From Sordaria brevicollis (Eukaryota > Ascomycota > Sordariomycetes > Sordariales > Sordariaceae), in the NCBI GenBank assembly GCA_033439795.1, contig JAUTDP010000009.1, positions 3,038,001-3,102,000 of the forward strand: a stretch of 64,000 nt of DNA, written 5' to 3'. The notes below the pieces were generated by a model. That model did no database searches. It was not told where the DNA came from and saw only the letters and a program-made list of their open reading frames with translations. The position numbers were made by a program, and so were the translations under genes. Positions 32,576 through 45,182 of this stretch are shown here, one piece after another. The first letter of the stretch is position 1; every line of letters begins with the position of its first letter.

Positions 32576-34033
32576 ATGGACGGCGACCGACGAGAGGAAC
32601 TGGATCCCCGGGCAAGCGGCCGTCAGCTCGACTCCGGTGTAGAGTCCCGTGCCTCTCAGCGCACCAATGAAGGCACCAACGAGAACCCATTTGCCAGTCC
32701 CAATGGTACTCGTCCTCCATCAAGTCACGATGCCGCATCACACGCCGGTGCACCGATTCAATATGAAGCTATGCCACGCGGCCAACGATACTTCCACTCT
32801 CGCCGAGTACGCAAGGGCGAGGTAGAGAAGCCATGGGCGTTGAAAAAGCATCCAAAAGAGAAGTGGGTGACCATCATCCCCATAATCGGCGTCCTCGTCG
32901 GCTTGGGCATCAGCGGGTTCCTGATATGGGATGGAATCCGGTCGGTGGTGCAGCACAAGTACTGTCTGGTGTTGGATGAGGACTGGAGCCAGGGTATCAG
33001 GGACAATGTGTGGCAGCATGAGATTCAGCTTGGTGGTTTTGGGTATGTCTTTTCTTCCTTCATCTTTCATGACAATCGCTAACCACCAACGACACCCAGC
33101 AACGGCGAATTCCAACAGACCACCAAAGAAAACGCCTACGTTGAAAACGGCCAACTCGTCATCAAAGCCACCCTCCAAGACGACAAGCTCCTCCTCTCCG
33201 ACTCCAAGATCGACCTTCTCTCCTCGGGCGAATGCACCTCTACCTCCTTCCAGAACTGCGTAGCCGCCACCAACACCAGTGCCGGTAACTCGTCCATCGT
33301 GCCCCCCGTCCTCTCCGCCCGCCTCAACACCCGCCTCGGCGCCTCCATCAAATACGGCCGCGTCGAAGTGACGGCCCGCATGCCCGAAGGCGACTGGCTC
33401 TGGCCCGCCATCTGGATGATGCCCGTCAACAACACCTACGGCGAGTGGCCTCAGTCGGGCGAGATCGACCTCGCCGAGTCGCGCGGAAACAACTACACGT
33501 ACCCACAGGGCGGCAACGACATCATCTCCTCCGCTCTCCACTGGGGACCCTCTTCCGCGTCCGACGCCTTTTGGCGCACCAACGTCAAGCGCCAAGCGCT
33601 GCACACGACCTTTGCCAACAAGTTCCACACCTTCGGTCTCGAGTGGTCCGAGAAGTACCTTTTCACGTACGTCGACTCGCGCCTGTTGCAAGTCTTGTAC
33701 ACGAACTTCAACAAGCCCCTCTGGCAGCGCGGCAACTTCCCGCAAGTCGAAAACGGCACGAGGACTATTGACCCTTGGGGACACACGGGACGGCTCAACA
33801 CGCCCTTTGACCAAAAGTTTTATCTCATCTTGAACGTGGCGGTGGGCGGAACCAACGGCTGGTTTGAGGACCAGGTTATGGGCAAGCCGTGGGTGGACGG
33901 GAGCGCCAACGCCAAGAAGGACTTTTGGCAGGCCAAGGATCAGTGGTACCCCACCTGGACGAGGCCGCAGATGGAGGTGCAAAAGGTGGTGATGTGGCAG
34001 CAGTGTGATGGGCATGAGTTGGATGAGCTTTAG
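32576..34033 (+). CDS. Membrane-anchored GH16 beta-glucanase-like protein
   Basis: 466 residues in two exons, 32576-33042 and 33100-34033, with a 57-base intron (GTATGT donor, GCTAAC branch, CAG acceptor). The ATG lies in CCACCATGGAC. Residues 1-96 are a hydrophilic cytosolic tail; 98-118 is a single transmembrane segment (IIPIIGVLVGLGISGFLIW), giving type II topology with the enzyme outside. The catalytic domain spans about 135-460. The GH16 signature is GEIDLAES, with the ExDxxE acids at E277, D279 and E282, preceded by WPAIWMMP and followed by LHWGP. It resembles fungal laminarinase/glucan-binding GH16 proteins acting on beta-1,3-glucan of the wall. Several N-x-S/T sites fit a glycosylated surface protein. 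Hydrolase versus transglycosylase activity cannot be told from sequence. Confidence 0.92.
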
Positions 34034-34471
34034 TTGGTGGTGGGTTGTGGGTTTAATTGTGGTTAAGGGAGGGAGGCTGAATGAGATGATGATGTTTAGT
34101 GGAGGGCTTAATGAGGCGTTCTTGTTTATCTGTTTATCGGTACGGTACCCCTTTGCTTTTGTTTTTCTTTTCCTGTCCATAGTTTTCTTGATTGTTTCAA
34201 TGGTGAAGAAAGAAGGGTCCAATGGAAGTTAGAAGTGCAGTGAGGCCAAACATTAGCTGGTTAAGATCAGGGACAAAAAAAAGCAAGATAATCTGGTTTC
34301 TCTGTTATGGGCTACGTCTCACCACACCACCGTGATATCACGTTCTCAGTCTCGCCTATTAGCTGTTATCACGATCCTGCTCAATCTCGTCGATTCCACC
34401 CTGCCAGGGCATTCTTCTTTTATGGCGTTGATGTCGTTATCGTTGTCGAAATAAGCTCATGGAGTTCAACT
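34034..34471. other. Intergenic
   Basis: 3' region of the GH16 gene; nothing else seen. Confidence 0.5.
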
Positions 34472-34867
34472 ATGGAATCTAATCCCAGCAAGACCTCAAG
34501 CGCTAAGGATGGCGATCTAGCGGGAATTTTACAGTGGCAAAATCTTTCGTTCGACGCTATAAACTTCCTGGTGTCTGATCCCGTCCCCGATTATCACGCT
34601 TCGTCCATCGAATGCCAAGAGAAAGGTTATTCCCCACGACAATTACTATCTGCACACAACTTTCCGTTCAAGTTGTTTCATGCAATTTCTTCCTTTCTCG
34701 CAGAGCTTGCTACATTTCGCCCCTTGGCTTGTGCTATTGGAGAAATTGTAGCGAGGTATGGTAGAGTGGTAGACACCGCGAACTGCATATTGGATATGGA
34801 CATGGTAGCGAGTGGTATGATCGTCTCGCTACCATTTTCCACCGGTCCGCGGACGTTCAGCTCTTGA
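34472..34867 (+). CDS. Possible small hypothetical protein
   Basis: 131 residues from the ATG at 34472 (ACTATGGAA). Composition is protein-like (SSAKDGDLAGILQWQN, FKLFHAISSFLAELATF), but third-position bias is weak and no family is recognised. It could be a chance frame. Confidence 0.3.
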   Translation: MESNPSKTSSAKDGDLAGILQWQNLSFDAINFLVSDPVPDYHASSIECQEKGYSPRQLLSAHNFPFKLFHAISSFLAELATFRPLACAIGEIVARYGRVVDTANCILDMDMVASGMIVSLPFSTGPRTFSS

Positions 34868-37800
34868 TTGACAACGGACGGACCGGGCGGGGACCGAGCC
34901 CGCGAGAACGTCGGGTAGGTAACAATCGTGGACTTGTTTTACGGCTTCGAAATTGGCCATGAATCAGGTCAGGGCCTCAGATTCAATTCCAGTTCCAATT
35001 CCTGATGACGATTTAGTAAACGGGCAGGGCATACCAAGTGTCGAATGGCCTACCTAGCGTACGGAGTGATGGTCTCTTGTGTCAAGTTCCATTAAGTTCC
35101 AATTCGTCTGAGCAGTCGGTGTTGATTGTCAAAGGATAGGTAGCTGAATGGCGACGACGACCATGGCACGGCACGGCACGGCACCGCACTGTCCACATGC
35201 TCGACTCAACTCGACTCCGAATTTTGGCCATAACACACCTACCTCTATGTACTGCCTGCAATCCTTGCTCTCCTTGTTAACTTTTGAGAATATCAGCTCT
35301 CGACAACGTCGAACCCTAACCTCTTCCTCTTGTTCAAATCCAGGAATGGTGAAGCTTCCGCAGTTACTAGAGGTGGGGTGTTGGCAATTCGATGTCCGCG
35401 GGGTATCACCTTTCTGTTTAGAGATAAACAACTGGACTGGAAGCTCTCACCGGGCAGCTGAAAAAGCGACCGGCCCGGGTGAAGGTAACAGCTTGGCCGG
35501 ATTTGGTCTATATAATCGTTACTGGTGTTACATTTATTGGATCGCGTCCATGCGTGGGCAACTGGGCATGGGTAGCGATGCGCGGCATCAACAGTGCTGT
35601 AGAAACATCAACCCTTTTGCCTTTTGCCTTTTGTGGCTTTTTGTGAAATCTCAGGGTCTTTTTACGAAGGGTCTATCGGTGGTTTAGAACCCTTGATTGC
35701 TTTTTGGAAGTTTACCACTGTAGGTATGTAGCAGGTTAGCGTAGCAGCCCGAGGTTGTTTGCACGAACCCAGTTGTTATCGACCAGCGTCGAGGTGGAAG
35801 GCTGGAAGCTCAAACTGTGTTGTGTCAGTTCCGAATAGCATTGATAGGGTGCCCGAAGAAGGTTCCAAGAAGAAAGTCCAAGAGAAGAAGGGTCCCGGTC
35901 CAAGACGCAGCTGAGACCCTGCATTCGGGTCAATACCGGCCCCCGGCCGTTACCCATTCGTCGCTTTGGACCGACATCTTGCCCGACCGGACCAATTCTT
36001 GAATGAAACGGGACCGAACATTGGACTGGCACTGAGTTTTGTTCTTTGGATCTCTTGGATCTCTGGATATCTTCAACTGTTCCGTCTCTGGGTCAAGCTG
36101 TGCACCGGCATCACTAGCAGCAGTCCAGAAGTCCAGAAAGCTGGAGAAGTTTGCCCCGGACTCCCGGAGACCTCCCTATGCGTCACCTTTTCGAGAACCT
36201 TGGTGGTTTTTAACGCAAGTGTTGGTGCTTTGAAGCATTGTATCCCTCTTCTTCCACCTTTGCATCCGGACCGGACCAGTCTTTATTGTTTCGTGCGTTC
36301 GTGTGTTCGTGCGTTCGTCGCGTGCTTGCGCCGTCGCAAGTGTCATCCGGGCTGTCATCCGGGCTTCAGCTTGCGTCCTAGGTACTCCTGCATGGTGCGA
36401 TAACGTTGGCAGATTTGGCAGATTTGGCAGGTTCGAAAGGTTTTTTGGCGTGCTGGTGTGCTGGCGTGTTGACTGTTCTTGACGTGCTGACGGTTCTTGA
36501 CGTGCTTGCTTACAGTCCGCTTGCCCGCTTGCCCGCTTTATGAGCGATCGATAAAGATGAAGATGTGAGTTGGAGATCGGGTGTGGTATGGTGTTGAGGC
36601 GGGGGAAGATTTGAAAAAGATTGAAGAGAAATTGGAGATGACCCTGGTGGTGGGGTTTATGGAGAAGTGGAAAGAGCCCCGCGGTGATCTCCCGCTGTGG
36701 ATTGCGGTTGTGGTCCGCTAAGATTCAGGGTCTTGCCCGCTAAGTTTTTGTTAGTGGGTACCTGTAGGGGCGGGGGTGCACAACCTTGCGTCTAAGGGAA
36801 GTCGAAAATTCGGCCCCCGAGATGGCGACGTAGGTCCGGGACTCAAGCTCGGGGTCAGGAGCCTCCTAGGTTCTTTTTGCGCTGGTATTTTTGTCGCGGC
36901 TTGGATTTGACGTCCGCTTCTTTTCGATACCGTAGGAAATGGTTTCTGATAGCGTTGGATGGAATGGTTTGAATATGAGTAGAACCCCAAGAGTTTGCAG
37001 TCTTTCATGCGCAACGGCAAGACCCTGGAGAATAACACCGAGGTGTAACCGCACGAGAGGTTCTTCTTGTCGAAAGAGGTGGTGTGGCGATCATCACCTC
37101 CCGTCCGTCCTCCGTGAACAAACCCGAACCCAGAACTACAGGAACACCGCCGGTACCAAGCCCGGATCCGATAAGTGGGGCCGCCCGGTTTCCGACTCCG
37201 CAATCCCGGACAGTCCCGTAGGTCATTGGGAGTTCGGACCGGGACTCGTGGGTTTTCGGCCGACTTGCCGGGACGGAGATAAACTTCCTCGTCCAGCCAG
37301 TCCTCACAACCTTTCTTCGCAAAAGTTTCCTTCGTCACAACCCTTGTATTGTGTTACCAACCATTACGTTCGGCTCCCACCTAACAGCCCTCGCTCGGTT
37401 ACTTCCGCTGTGTTGTCAGCCAACCCTTATCCATATCGCCGATAACATGCACAACCGATGAGGTGAATACGAGAAATTGAAAAAAAAACCAGAAAAAAAG
37501 AACCTGGACCACGCAAATCTCGAAACAAGTCCAAAAATAGTGTGGCCGCCGGCCGTCGGCCGCCAGGAGGGTCTATGCCTTACCGTTTTTTCACGCATGG
37601 GATTCGGTATGAAGACACCCACCCATCCATGTTCTTCCTTCCTCAAATCCATTAATTGACCAGTGAGTTCCCACTTCCCAACCCGTGGAGAAGCGGCTCA
37701 AAGTGGCTTTTCCCATGCCAAGTTTTTATTGTGCCTGGCGATGAAGCGTAAGACAGGTATCAAAAAAGGGGCAGAAGACGAGTTGGTGGTGGTTGGTGGT

Positions 37801-40800
37801 TGGTGCGTTGGCAGCACTCAGCTTGTAGCCAACGACAAGTCGGCAAAGGCATATTGAAGGGATACATATTGAGCGCTTTTTGATCTGACATCCTTTGTTC
37901 CTTGATTCTGCCATGTTGGTGATGGTGATGGGTGATGGGTGATGGAACGTTTCAGCACTCGCCTTTTGATGCTCTGACGTATGAAAATGATGGTTTGGGA
38001 CTTTGGGTCGACCTCGAGCCGTTTTTTTTTCAAAACCTCGCATTGGAAGTATTGGGAAAAGATGTTCCCCTGTTGATCAGCATTTCTAACCAGCAGCATC
38101 ATGTACGCTAAAAAAGCTTGTTGTCGACTGAAAGCGCGGGATGATTGTGCGACAAGCGTGGGCAGGATCGCAGAGCGCTCGGGGGTTATTGTTAGGTAGG
38201 TAGGGGGGATCAAGGCTTATATCCAGGGGTCGGGAGAGAGATCGTCCAGTTGGCGACGAGTGAGATCCCATTATGGGAAGTAAAAAAAACAGGATCTTGA
38301 TGGCCGATGGACAGTGATGCTGACAGGCGGTTCTGAATTGCCGTGAACCTGTCAGATTTTATCTTACTGCCGTGGGTGCCGTGAACTTGCGTTCGGGAGT
38401 TGAGGAAAGCTCGGACTGTATCTGAATACGATATCTGGAAGCATAAGGCGACCTGTTATGATGACAGCGCATGGTGTTGTTGTCGTGAGAGCCTTCTGTT
38501 ATCATCAAGGGCTTTCTGCGTAAGCTGTCTCGGAAGAGGCCCGGATCTCGGACCTTGGTGGCTCACAAGAGCATGATGCTTCACCCGAAGAGCTCCCGGG
38601 AAAAGAGCCTAGGGTGGTTAGCCAGCCAGCCATGGTACAAGGCTATTGTTTCCTGAAGCGCTGTCAGTGCCTTATCGTGACAGCTGGTGGAAGGCATTGA
38701 CAGTAGGAGTTGGAGTGCGAGGCCAAATTCAGACAGCTTATCTTTTACTCTGTTGTGAGTGGCTGCGCAAGCAGCAAAAGGTGCGAGATTCAGCTTACTA
38801 CTTCCATTGTTCGATTGTGACATGCCAAGACTCGTGCATCTTGCAGCAGGCACTGTAATAATGCTACCAGCATGCGAGGGACACGGTGTATATTGCCAGT
38901 GGTGAAATTGTGTATTGATTGTGAATTCTTGCTGCTGTTTTGAAGATCTGCGGTAAAGGAAAATGGAGATATCTGAATGGCAGTCGTCAGTCGGGTTGGT
39001 GTTCTTTAGAAACTAGGTACAATGATGAGATTCTGCGTGTTTGTGAAAGCGCGGAAACGGAGAGCCAGCAGAATACAAAAAAAAGGGAAAGGAAAACGAA
39101 ATACGAAACAATCTCTGGACCCCCTCCCTGCGCGTACCTGAACGCCAAGCCAAGCCAAGTGTGGCAGGTGGGGCGAGCAGGACAAACAGTGGAGCAAGAG
39201 CGACCCGGCCCGTTCCTTTCAGTCCGTTCCATCTCATTTTTCCACTGTCCACACTCCTCAGGGCCCTCACTCGGTTCCCAACTTCCTCCACTTTCCACTT
39301 CTCATGTGAGTGTCGGGTTCAACGTCGCTCACGCACTTGACGAGCACTTTCAGGCAACGTCGCAAGCGGGAAACACCATCGCCACGGCTGATGGAAACTC
39401 CTTGCTTCTCGACCACCCAACCCGGACCTCAGGCAGAAGCAGAGGCATACTCTACAGCGTGATTGAGTCGACGGCTACTGAAGCCCCAAATCCCAATTCC
39501 CGACACGTGAAGAAAACACGGGGAGAACAAGTTCAGCTCCCAGCCAAAGATTGAGCCACGGGCACCAATGGCCGCCATTGCTACACAGTGGACATTTCCA
39601 TTGATGCCTCGACCCTCGACCCACTCCTTCAACGGCCTGCTCAGGACGAGGTGTCTCTGAAATCCGAATGAGGCTGGCCAGGCGAAGAGTACCCCGAGTA
39701 CCCCGAGCACCCTACTGGCCACGGACACCTGTCCCAACATGGCAATGGTGGTCGAGTAATGTTCATCTTTTTTACTCATGTTTTCCATGTCACTGATATT
39801 GATTCTAGACACCTGCCCCTGTCTTTCTCAAACGGTTGACTGCCTTCACCCTCCGTCCTCAGAGACAGACCCTTGGGCCTCCGTTAGCCAGTCACGGCAA
39901 AGAAACGGAACCCCCTCCTCCATGTGCCATGACATTGGCATCCGACACGCAACGCAAGAAGCACTCAGCTGCATCTGTTGACTCTTGCCAACCACATTGG
40001 CGAATCTTGGGGCCCAGAGGAGGTGAGGAGGCCACATCAGGCAGTGATATCCCCAAGCTGTCCTTAGCATTGACGCCACCACCACATTCACTCGCCTGAA
40101 AACCCACCTTCTCTGGTGCTTCTGGATCCTACTTTGAACTTCACACCGAGGCCAGGCCAGTACTCATTCACTTGTTCCAGACCAACAAGGTGCCTCTCCG
40201 ACTGAGCGTCTGTGACACTGCACCATGACACCAACCACGCAACTTATTGGCAAGTGTCCTAGAGTGTTTGCGGCGACGGGGGTACGAGGGACAAGGGCAA
40301 GTGTCCTTGGGTGACGGCCCAGAGAGGTACTTCCTGGCCATGTACCGTCGTACAAACATTGATGCTCCCGGATTACAACCACCCCCGGGCACTGCCCGAT
40401 ATACCTCAGTACCGCTGTATCTTCTCGTAACGCCCACGTTTTCCAGTGGACTCGGCCAAGATGCAAAGGCTATCTTGCTTTCCCCTCCTAGGTACCCTTC
40501 TAGGCCTTCACTCGTTTCTTCTGGACGAGAGGTGGGCTGGCTCAGACCTGACCCCAGACATCCAGCCCTAAACCATCGTGTCCTGGGTCTTCCAGATCTG
40601 TTTCTTATCTGAAAAAGTCAGCTTGTTGAAGGGTAGCCACCGGCCAGGGTCTCAAAAGTTGTCGTCCACTTGAGGAAAACCCCAGTCTTTCTTTTCTCTC
40701 CCAGTGTCCCCTCTCTTTCAACAGGTCCCGTCCTCACGCTCGTTTGATATGATCAGAGTTCCAATCCATCATAGATCACCAAGGAGTAATTCCCATCCTT

Positions 40801-41212
40801 CCCAAGAAGCACAGCAGCATCCTCCTCATTAGTATCCTTGTTCTCTCCCCGAACCACGCAGCACTAGACTTCTATCCGACATTACACAACTGTCTCACGT
40901 CCCTAGATGCACGTCGCTTAAAGACACGCACATCCAACGCTACCAACACAGATTCTGTATGCCGGCCCCATTCACCAGTCCTAGGCGTCTCGATGAGGGG
41001 CTTCTAACCTGTATGAGCTGACCAAGTCCACACAGAACAAATTGCATCTAGCTCGCCCTTCCCTATACTCCGTTGGTTCCAGTCAATCCGTGTGATCATC
41101 CCCGCCCCTCGCAGCATTCCCTTTCGCCCATCCGGTCCCCCAAAGGGGACGAAGGGCATCACCATCTAATCCCTAGACCGAGTGGGAGGACGGTCGGGCT
41201 ACTGTCGCCACC
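34868..41212. other. Large gene-free interval upstream of the polysaccharide synthase
   Basis: 6.3 kb with no frame I can support on either strand. Small repeats occur: (GGCAC)n at about 35,164-35,182, GGCAGATTT units near 36,411-36,430, CTTGCCCG units near 36,522-36,537, and GGTGAT units near 37,918-37,942. The final part must hold the promoter and 5' leader of the synthase gene. A non-coding RNA or a gene with many short exons could be missed here. Confidence 0.4.
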
Positions 41213-44100
41213 ATGGGGCTGAAAAGTTATTTCAAGGCAAAGAAGCCCGATGCCCAACAACAGTCTACACAAAAACCAACAAGAGGCCGTCAACCTTCGA
41301 CTGGAAACGCACAAATCGGTCACGACGATGGCGGCATCCTCGTCCCGCCACAGGCCCACTATGCCAGGTCCAACTCGGCAACCCGTTCGACCATGTCGAC
41401 GACCAGCTCCGTGTTCCTGGACGACATCAAGCACGAGGTCATGGTGAACTACCTATACCAGCAGCAGTGCTCGTACCTCTGGGTAGCAAATGGCAGCGGC
41501 GAGATAGAGGGCGTACTTCTTCGCAAGTCAAGAGGCCAGTACATGGCCTGCCCTCCCGCCTTGGGGCACTCGCCATTCGCCATGGCCTGTTCTGCCCTCA
41601 ACGTTCAGGTATGATGCCCTTGGGAGGAGGTTCGACTGTCTGTTCCAAACTAATGAATCATGACAGTGCGCAATGACGGTCAACTCGCGAGTCATCAAAA
41701 CATTCTTGCAATGGTCACCAGACGCAATTGATGTCCCGCTTCTAAACGGGTTGCGAGTCCAAATCTTGCCCACCATCCAAGATCTCCCTCGCGCTAGGAA
41801 GCATCAGTTCGCCGCCTTCATTGCGTCAGAGGGCTTGCTCGTGGTTTGGGATGATGATGCCCTCCATCTGATTCCGAGAGCGAGGGAGATCGAGTCCGAG
41901 CTTATGCAGCTTGTATGGAAGACTGGCGAGCCTAGTGAAATGGAGGAGAAGGTCAATCCCATTGTGGACGCTACCGAGATTGACCAAGAAAGTGGTGAAG
42001 TGAAGCCCGAAGAACGGCCGGTCCACTTGCTCAACACTTACCTCGTCAGCATCACACTGATGATTGTCACAGTGTCTCTAGGAGCTGCCTGGAGGCAGCT
42101 GGCGATCGAAGTCATGGTTGATGGCGACTTTATCCGTTTGGCTCTCGTCGTGTTGGCGCCCGTACAGATCTTCTTCACCCTCTTCTTCGCCCAGGTTATT
42201 GTCGGCTGCTTTGCCCAAATCTTTGGTCCTATCAAGCAGCTGTCGGTCAACTCCAAGTTCTACTCGGCACTGCCACCACCAAGATTGCAAACGGCCTCGC
42301 TTCCTCACGTCACCATTCAATGCCCGGTCTACAAGGAAGGTCTTGCTGGCGTCATTGAACCGACCGTCAAGTCCATCAAGCAAGCCATGTCCACCTATGA
42401 GCTTCAGGGTGGTTCAGCCAACATGTTCATCAACGACGACGGTCTTCAGCTGATCTCCGAAGAGGATCGCGAAGCCCGTATCGAGTTCTATGCTGACCAC
42501 AGCATCGGATGGGTTGCCCGCCCTCGGCACGGAGAGAACGGTTTCACGCGTCGCGGAAAGTTCAAGAAGGCTTCCAACATGAACTTTGCGCTCATGATCT
42601 CCTGCAAGGTGGAAGAGAAGCTTGCCGCCCTCCAAAGACCTGTCGACTGGTCACAGCACGATGAAGCTCAAGCTTACGAATCAGCTTTGAAGGAGGTTCT
42701 CGCGGAAGACGGTCGCGCATGGGCCGACGGAAACATTCGTGTGGGTGATTACATCCTGCTCATCGACTCTGACACCCGTGTCCCGTCCGACTGTCTTCTC
42801 GATGCCGTCTCCGAAATGGAACAGTCCCCGGATGTTGGAATCATTCAGTTTTCGTCCGGTGTCATGCAAGTCGTGCACACGTATTTCGAGAACGGCATCA
42901 CCTTCTTCACCAACCTCATCTACACGGCCATCCGCTACACCGTCTCGAATGGTGACGTCGCCCCGTTCGTCGGGCACAACGCCATCCTTCGCTGGTCCGC
43001 CATCCAACAGGTTTCATACGAAGACGAAGACGGCTACGAAAAGTTCTGGTCAGAAAGTCACGTGTCCGAAGATTTCGACATGGCCCTTCGTTTACAATGT
43101 AACGACTACATTATCCGACTCGCCGCGTGGGCCGGTGATGGCTTCAAGGAGGGTGTATCCCTGACGGTGTACGACGAACTCGCTCGATGGGAAAAGTACG
43201 CCTACGGATGCAACGAGCTCCTCTTCCACCCCATCCGGAAGTGGATCTGGAAAGGTCCCTTCACACCCTTGTTCCGTCGTTTCCTGTTCTCCAATATCCG
43301 CCTCACCTCCAAAATCACCATCATCTCCTACATCGGAACGTACTACGCCATCGGCGCCGCCTGGATCCTGACGTCCTGCAATTATTTCCTGATGGGATGG
43401 TTCAACGGGTTCATGGACAAGTACTACGTCGACTCGTGGCAGGTGTGGTTCAGTATTATCCTGGTGTTCAACGGCCTCGGCAACGTGTCGCTGGCCGTGA
43501 TGAGGTACAGGGTGGGGGAGAAGAGTATACTGGCGGCCATGGTTGAGAATTTCAAGTGGACGCTCATGCTCGCCATCTTTTTGGGAGGGTTGAGTCTGCA
43601 CGTTAGCCAGGCGCTGCTGGCGCACATGTTTGAGATTGACATGACGTGGGGCGCGACGAGCAAGGAGGCGGAGTTTTCGAATTTTTTTATTGAGGTGCCG
43701 AAGGTTTTGAAGAAGGTGAGTCTCTTCCTTTTCGGTCATTTGTCCCGTCCTCTCTGTTTTTCCGCTATCCCCCCTTTTCCCCCATCTTCCCTGTTTTCCC
43801 TGCTATTCTTCCCCTTTTCCTATACTCCCCCCTTTCCCACCCATCCTCATCCCGTTCGTGCCAAACGCACCCCCAAGACAAATTTGCTAACACACACCTA
43901 CCCAAAAACAGTTCAAATTCTCAATGCTCTTCTCCATCATCTTCATCGTCGGCATGGTCATCCTCGCCACGGCCCCCTTCATCCCGTACTCGTGGCACAT
44001 TACCGACTTTGTGGCCATCTTGCCCATGGCCACGGTGGCGGCTAGTCATTTGTTGTTGCCGTTGGCTTTGAATCCGGCTTTGATGACTTTTAGTTGGTAG
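41213..44100 (+). CDS. Family 2 polysaccharide synthase (CPS-1/GT2-like)
   Basis: 877 residues in three exons: 41213-41608, 41667-43715 and 43912-44100. Introns are 58 and 196 bases, both phase 0, with GTATGA and GTGAGT donors; the second has a TGCTAAC branch. The ATG is in CGCCACCATGG. A processive glycosyltransferase of the inner membrane face. Order: cytosolic N-terminus, transmembrane segments at about 270-335, then the GT2 domain. That domain has VTIQCPVYKEG, a DSD metal-binding motif at 499-501, SEDFD (catalytic acidic motif) at 599-603 and RKW at 656-658 in place of QxxRW. At least five C-terminal transmembrane segments follow. It belongs with the fungal hyaluronan/chitin-synthase-like GT2 enzymes needed for cell wall and surface hyphal growth, such as N. 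crassa CPS-1. The product sugar is not determined by sequence. Confidence 0.9.
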
Positions 44101-45182
44101 TCCATTTCCTGGTTGTAGAGACATTCGAGGGGAGGATAGGATGGGAGAAAGATGGGTGCAGTGGGAAAGGTAAGGTCAATAGGGTATGATGGGCGGGTTC
44201 CTTTGGTGATGATGAATGTGCAATGGGTCTAAAACTTTTGGTGGAACGGGCTAGAAACGGAGCAAACCATGACAGGGCGGGTTGGGGGGATCTTGGAGAT
44301 GGGATCTAATTTGGATTCAATTGGATTGGATTGGATCTAATGCCTACCATAGCTGTAGCTTTGGATGATGGGGGGTCGTCAACAAAGATGGAATAGGGTG
44401 ATTAACTCTAGAGATGACTGGGTTGGGCTTATATGGTGGTAATATATATAGTATGGTATAAATGGAAATTTGTGTGACTATGAAGCCCCTTGGGATCCGT
44501 GGCAAGCGTCATCATCCAGTGTGAGGGTGTTGTGTAAGTGCGGGTGAAGCTATTCGCAGGTCTTGGCGAGTCTTGGCGAGGGCTTGGGGGGCTTGGCTTG
44601 GCGGTTTCCGTTTTGTTACCTGCCTGTAAGTCAGACTTTCTTCACGGATGCCCTCTGTAACGAGGTCAGTTTCTTAGTGTGTCGTTGCGTATGATCATTT
44701 GGCATCACTGTTGGCTTCACTGTTGGCTTCACTCATGGCTTCAATTGTTACAGGTACGAAAGCATTTCAGGGCAAGAATGGGCAAAGTGGGAGCTTTGTA
44801 TGTGCACTGGCCTTGTATTCTCTCTACTTTGTCCGTCGTTCCTTCCAAGCTTTCTAGTTCTAATCCCAAGTGGGTGTGGGTATCTCCAACAATACTCTGA
44901 CATTTCTGTGGCAAGTGCCATTCACCATTTCTTCCTATCCAGCGGGCATATGCTTTCCGCATTCCGAATCCCTCGTCCCATTTCCCACCTCCATTCCTCC
45001 GACATTTCGCGATTTCGGCTTCCCTGCTCAACCTTACTTCTCACGCTCTTCTCGCAATGTCCGGCCTCAAGCAAGCAAGTTTCTTTCGTTAAGCAATAAT
45101 TCCCATTTTCCATCCCACTTAACCGCTCATTCAAAGTCGAGTGAGGCGATGTGTTGTGTCCTGAACTCCTGAACTCCTGAGG
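44101..45182. other. Intergenic between convergent genes
   Basis: 3' regions of the synthase and the Gln-rich gene. Short repeats (GGATT/GGCTT units) only. Confidence 0.5.

Noticed and set aside
32738..34222. 494-codon open frame antisense to the GH16 gene
   Set aside because: It crosses the GH16 intron and catalytic motifs and has no domain of its own.
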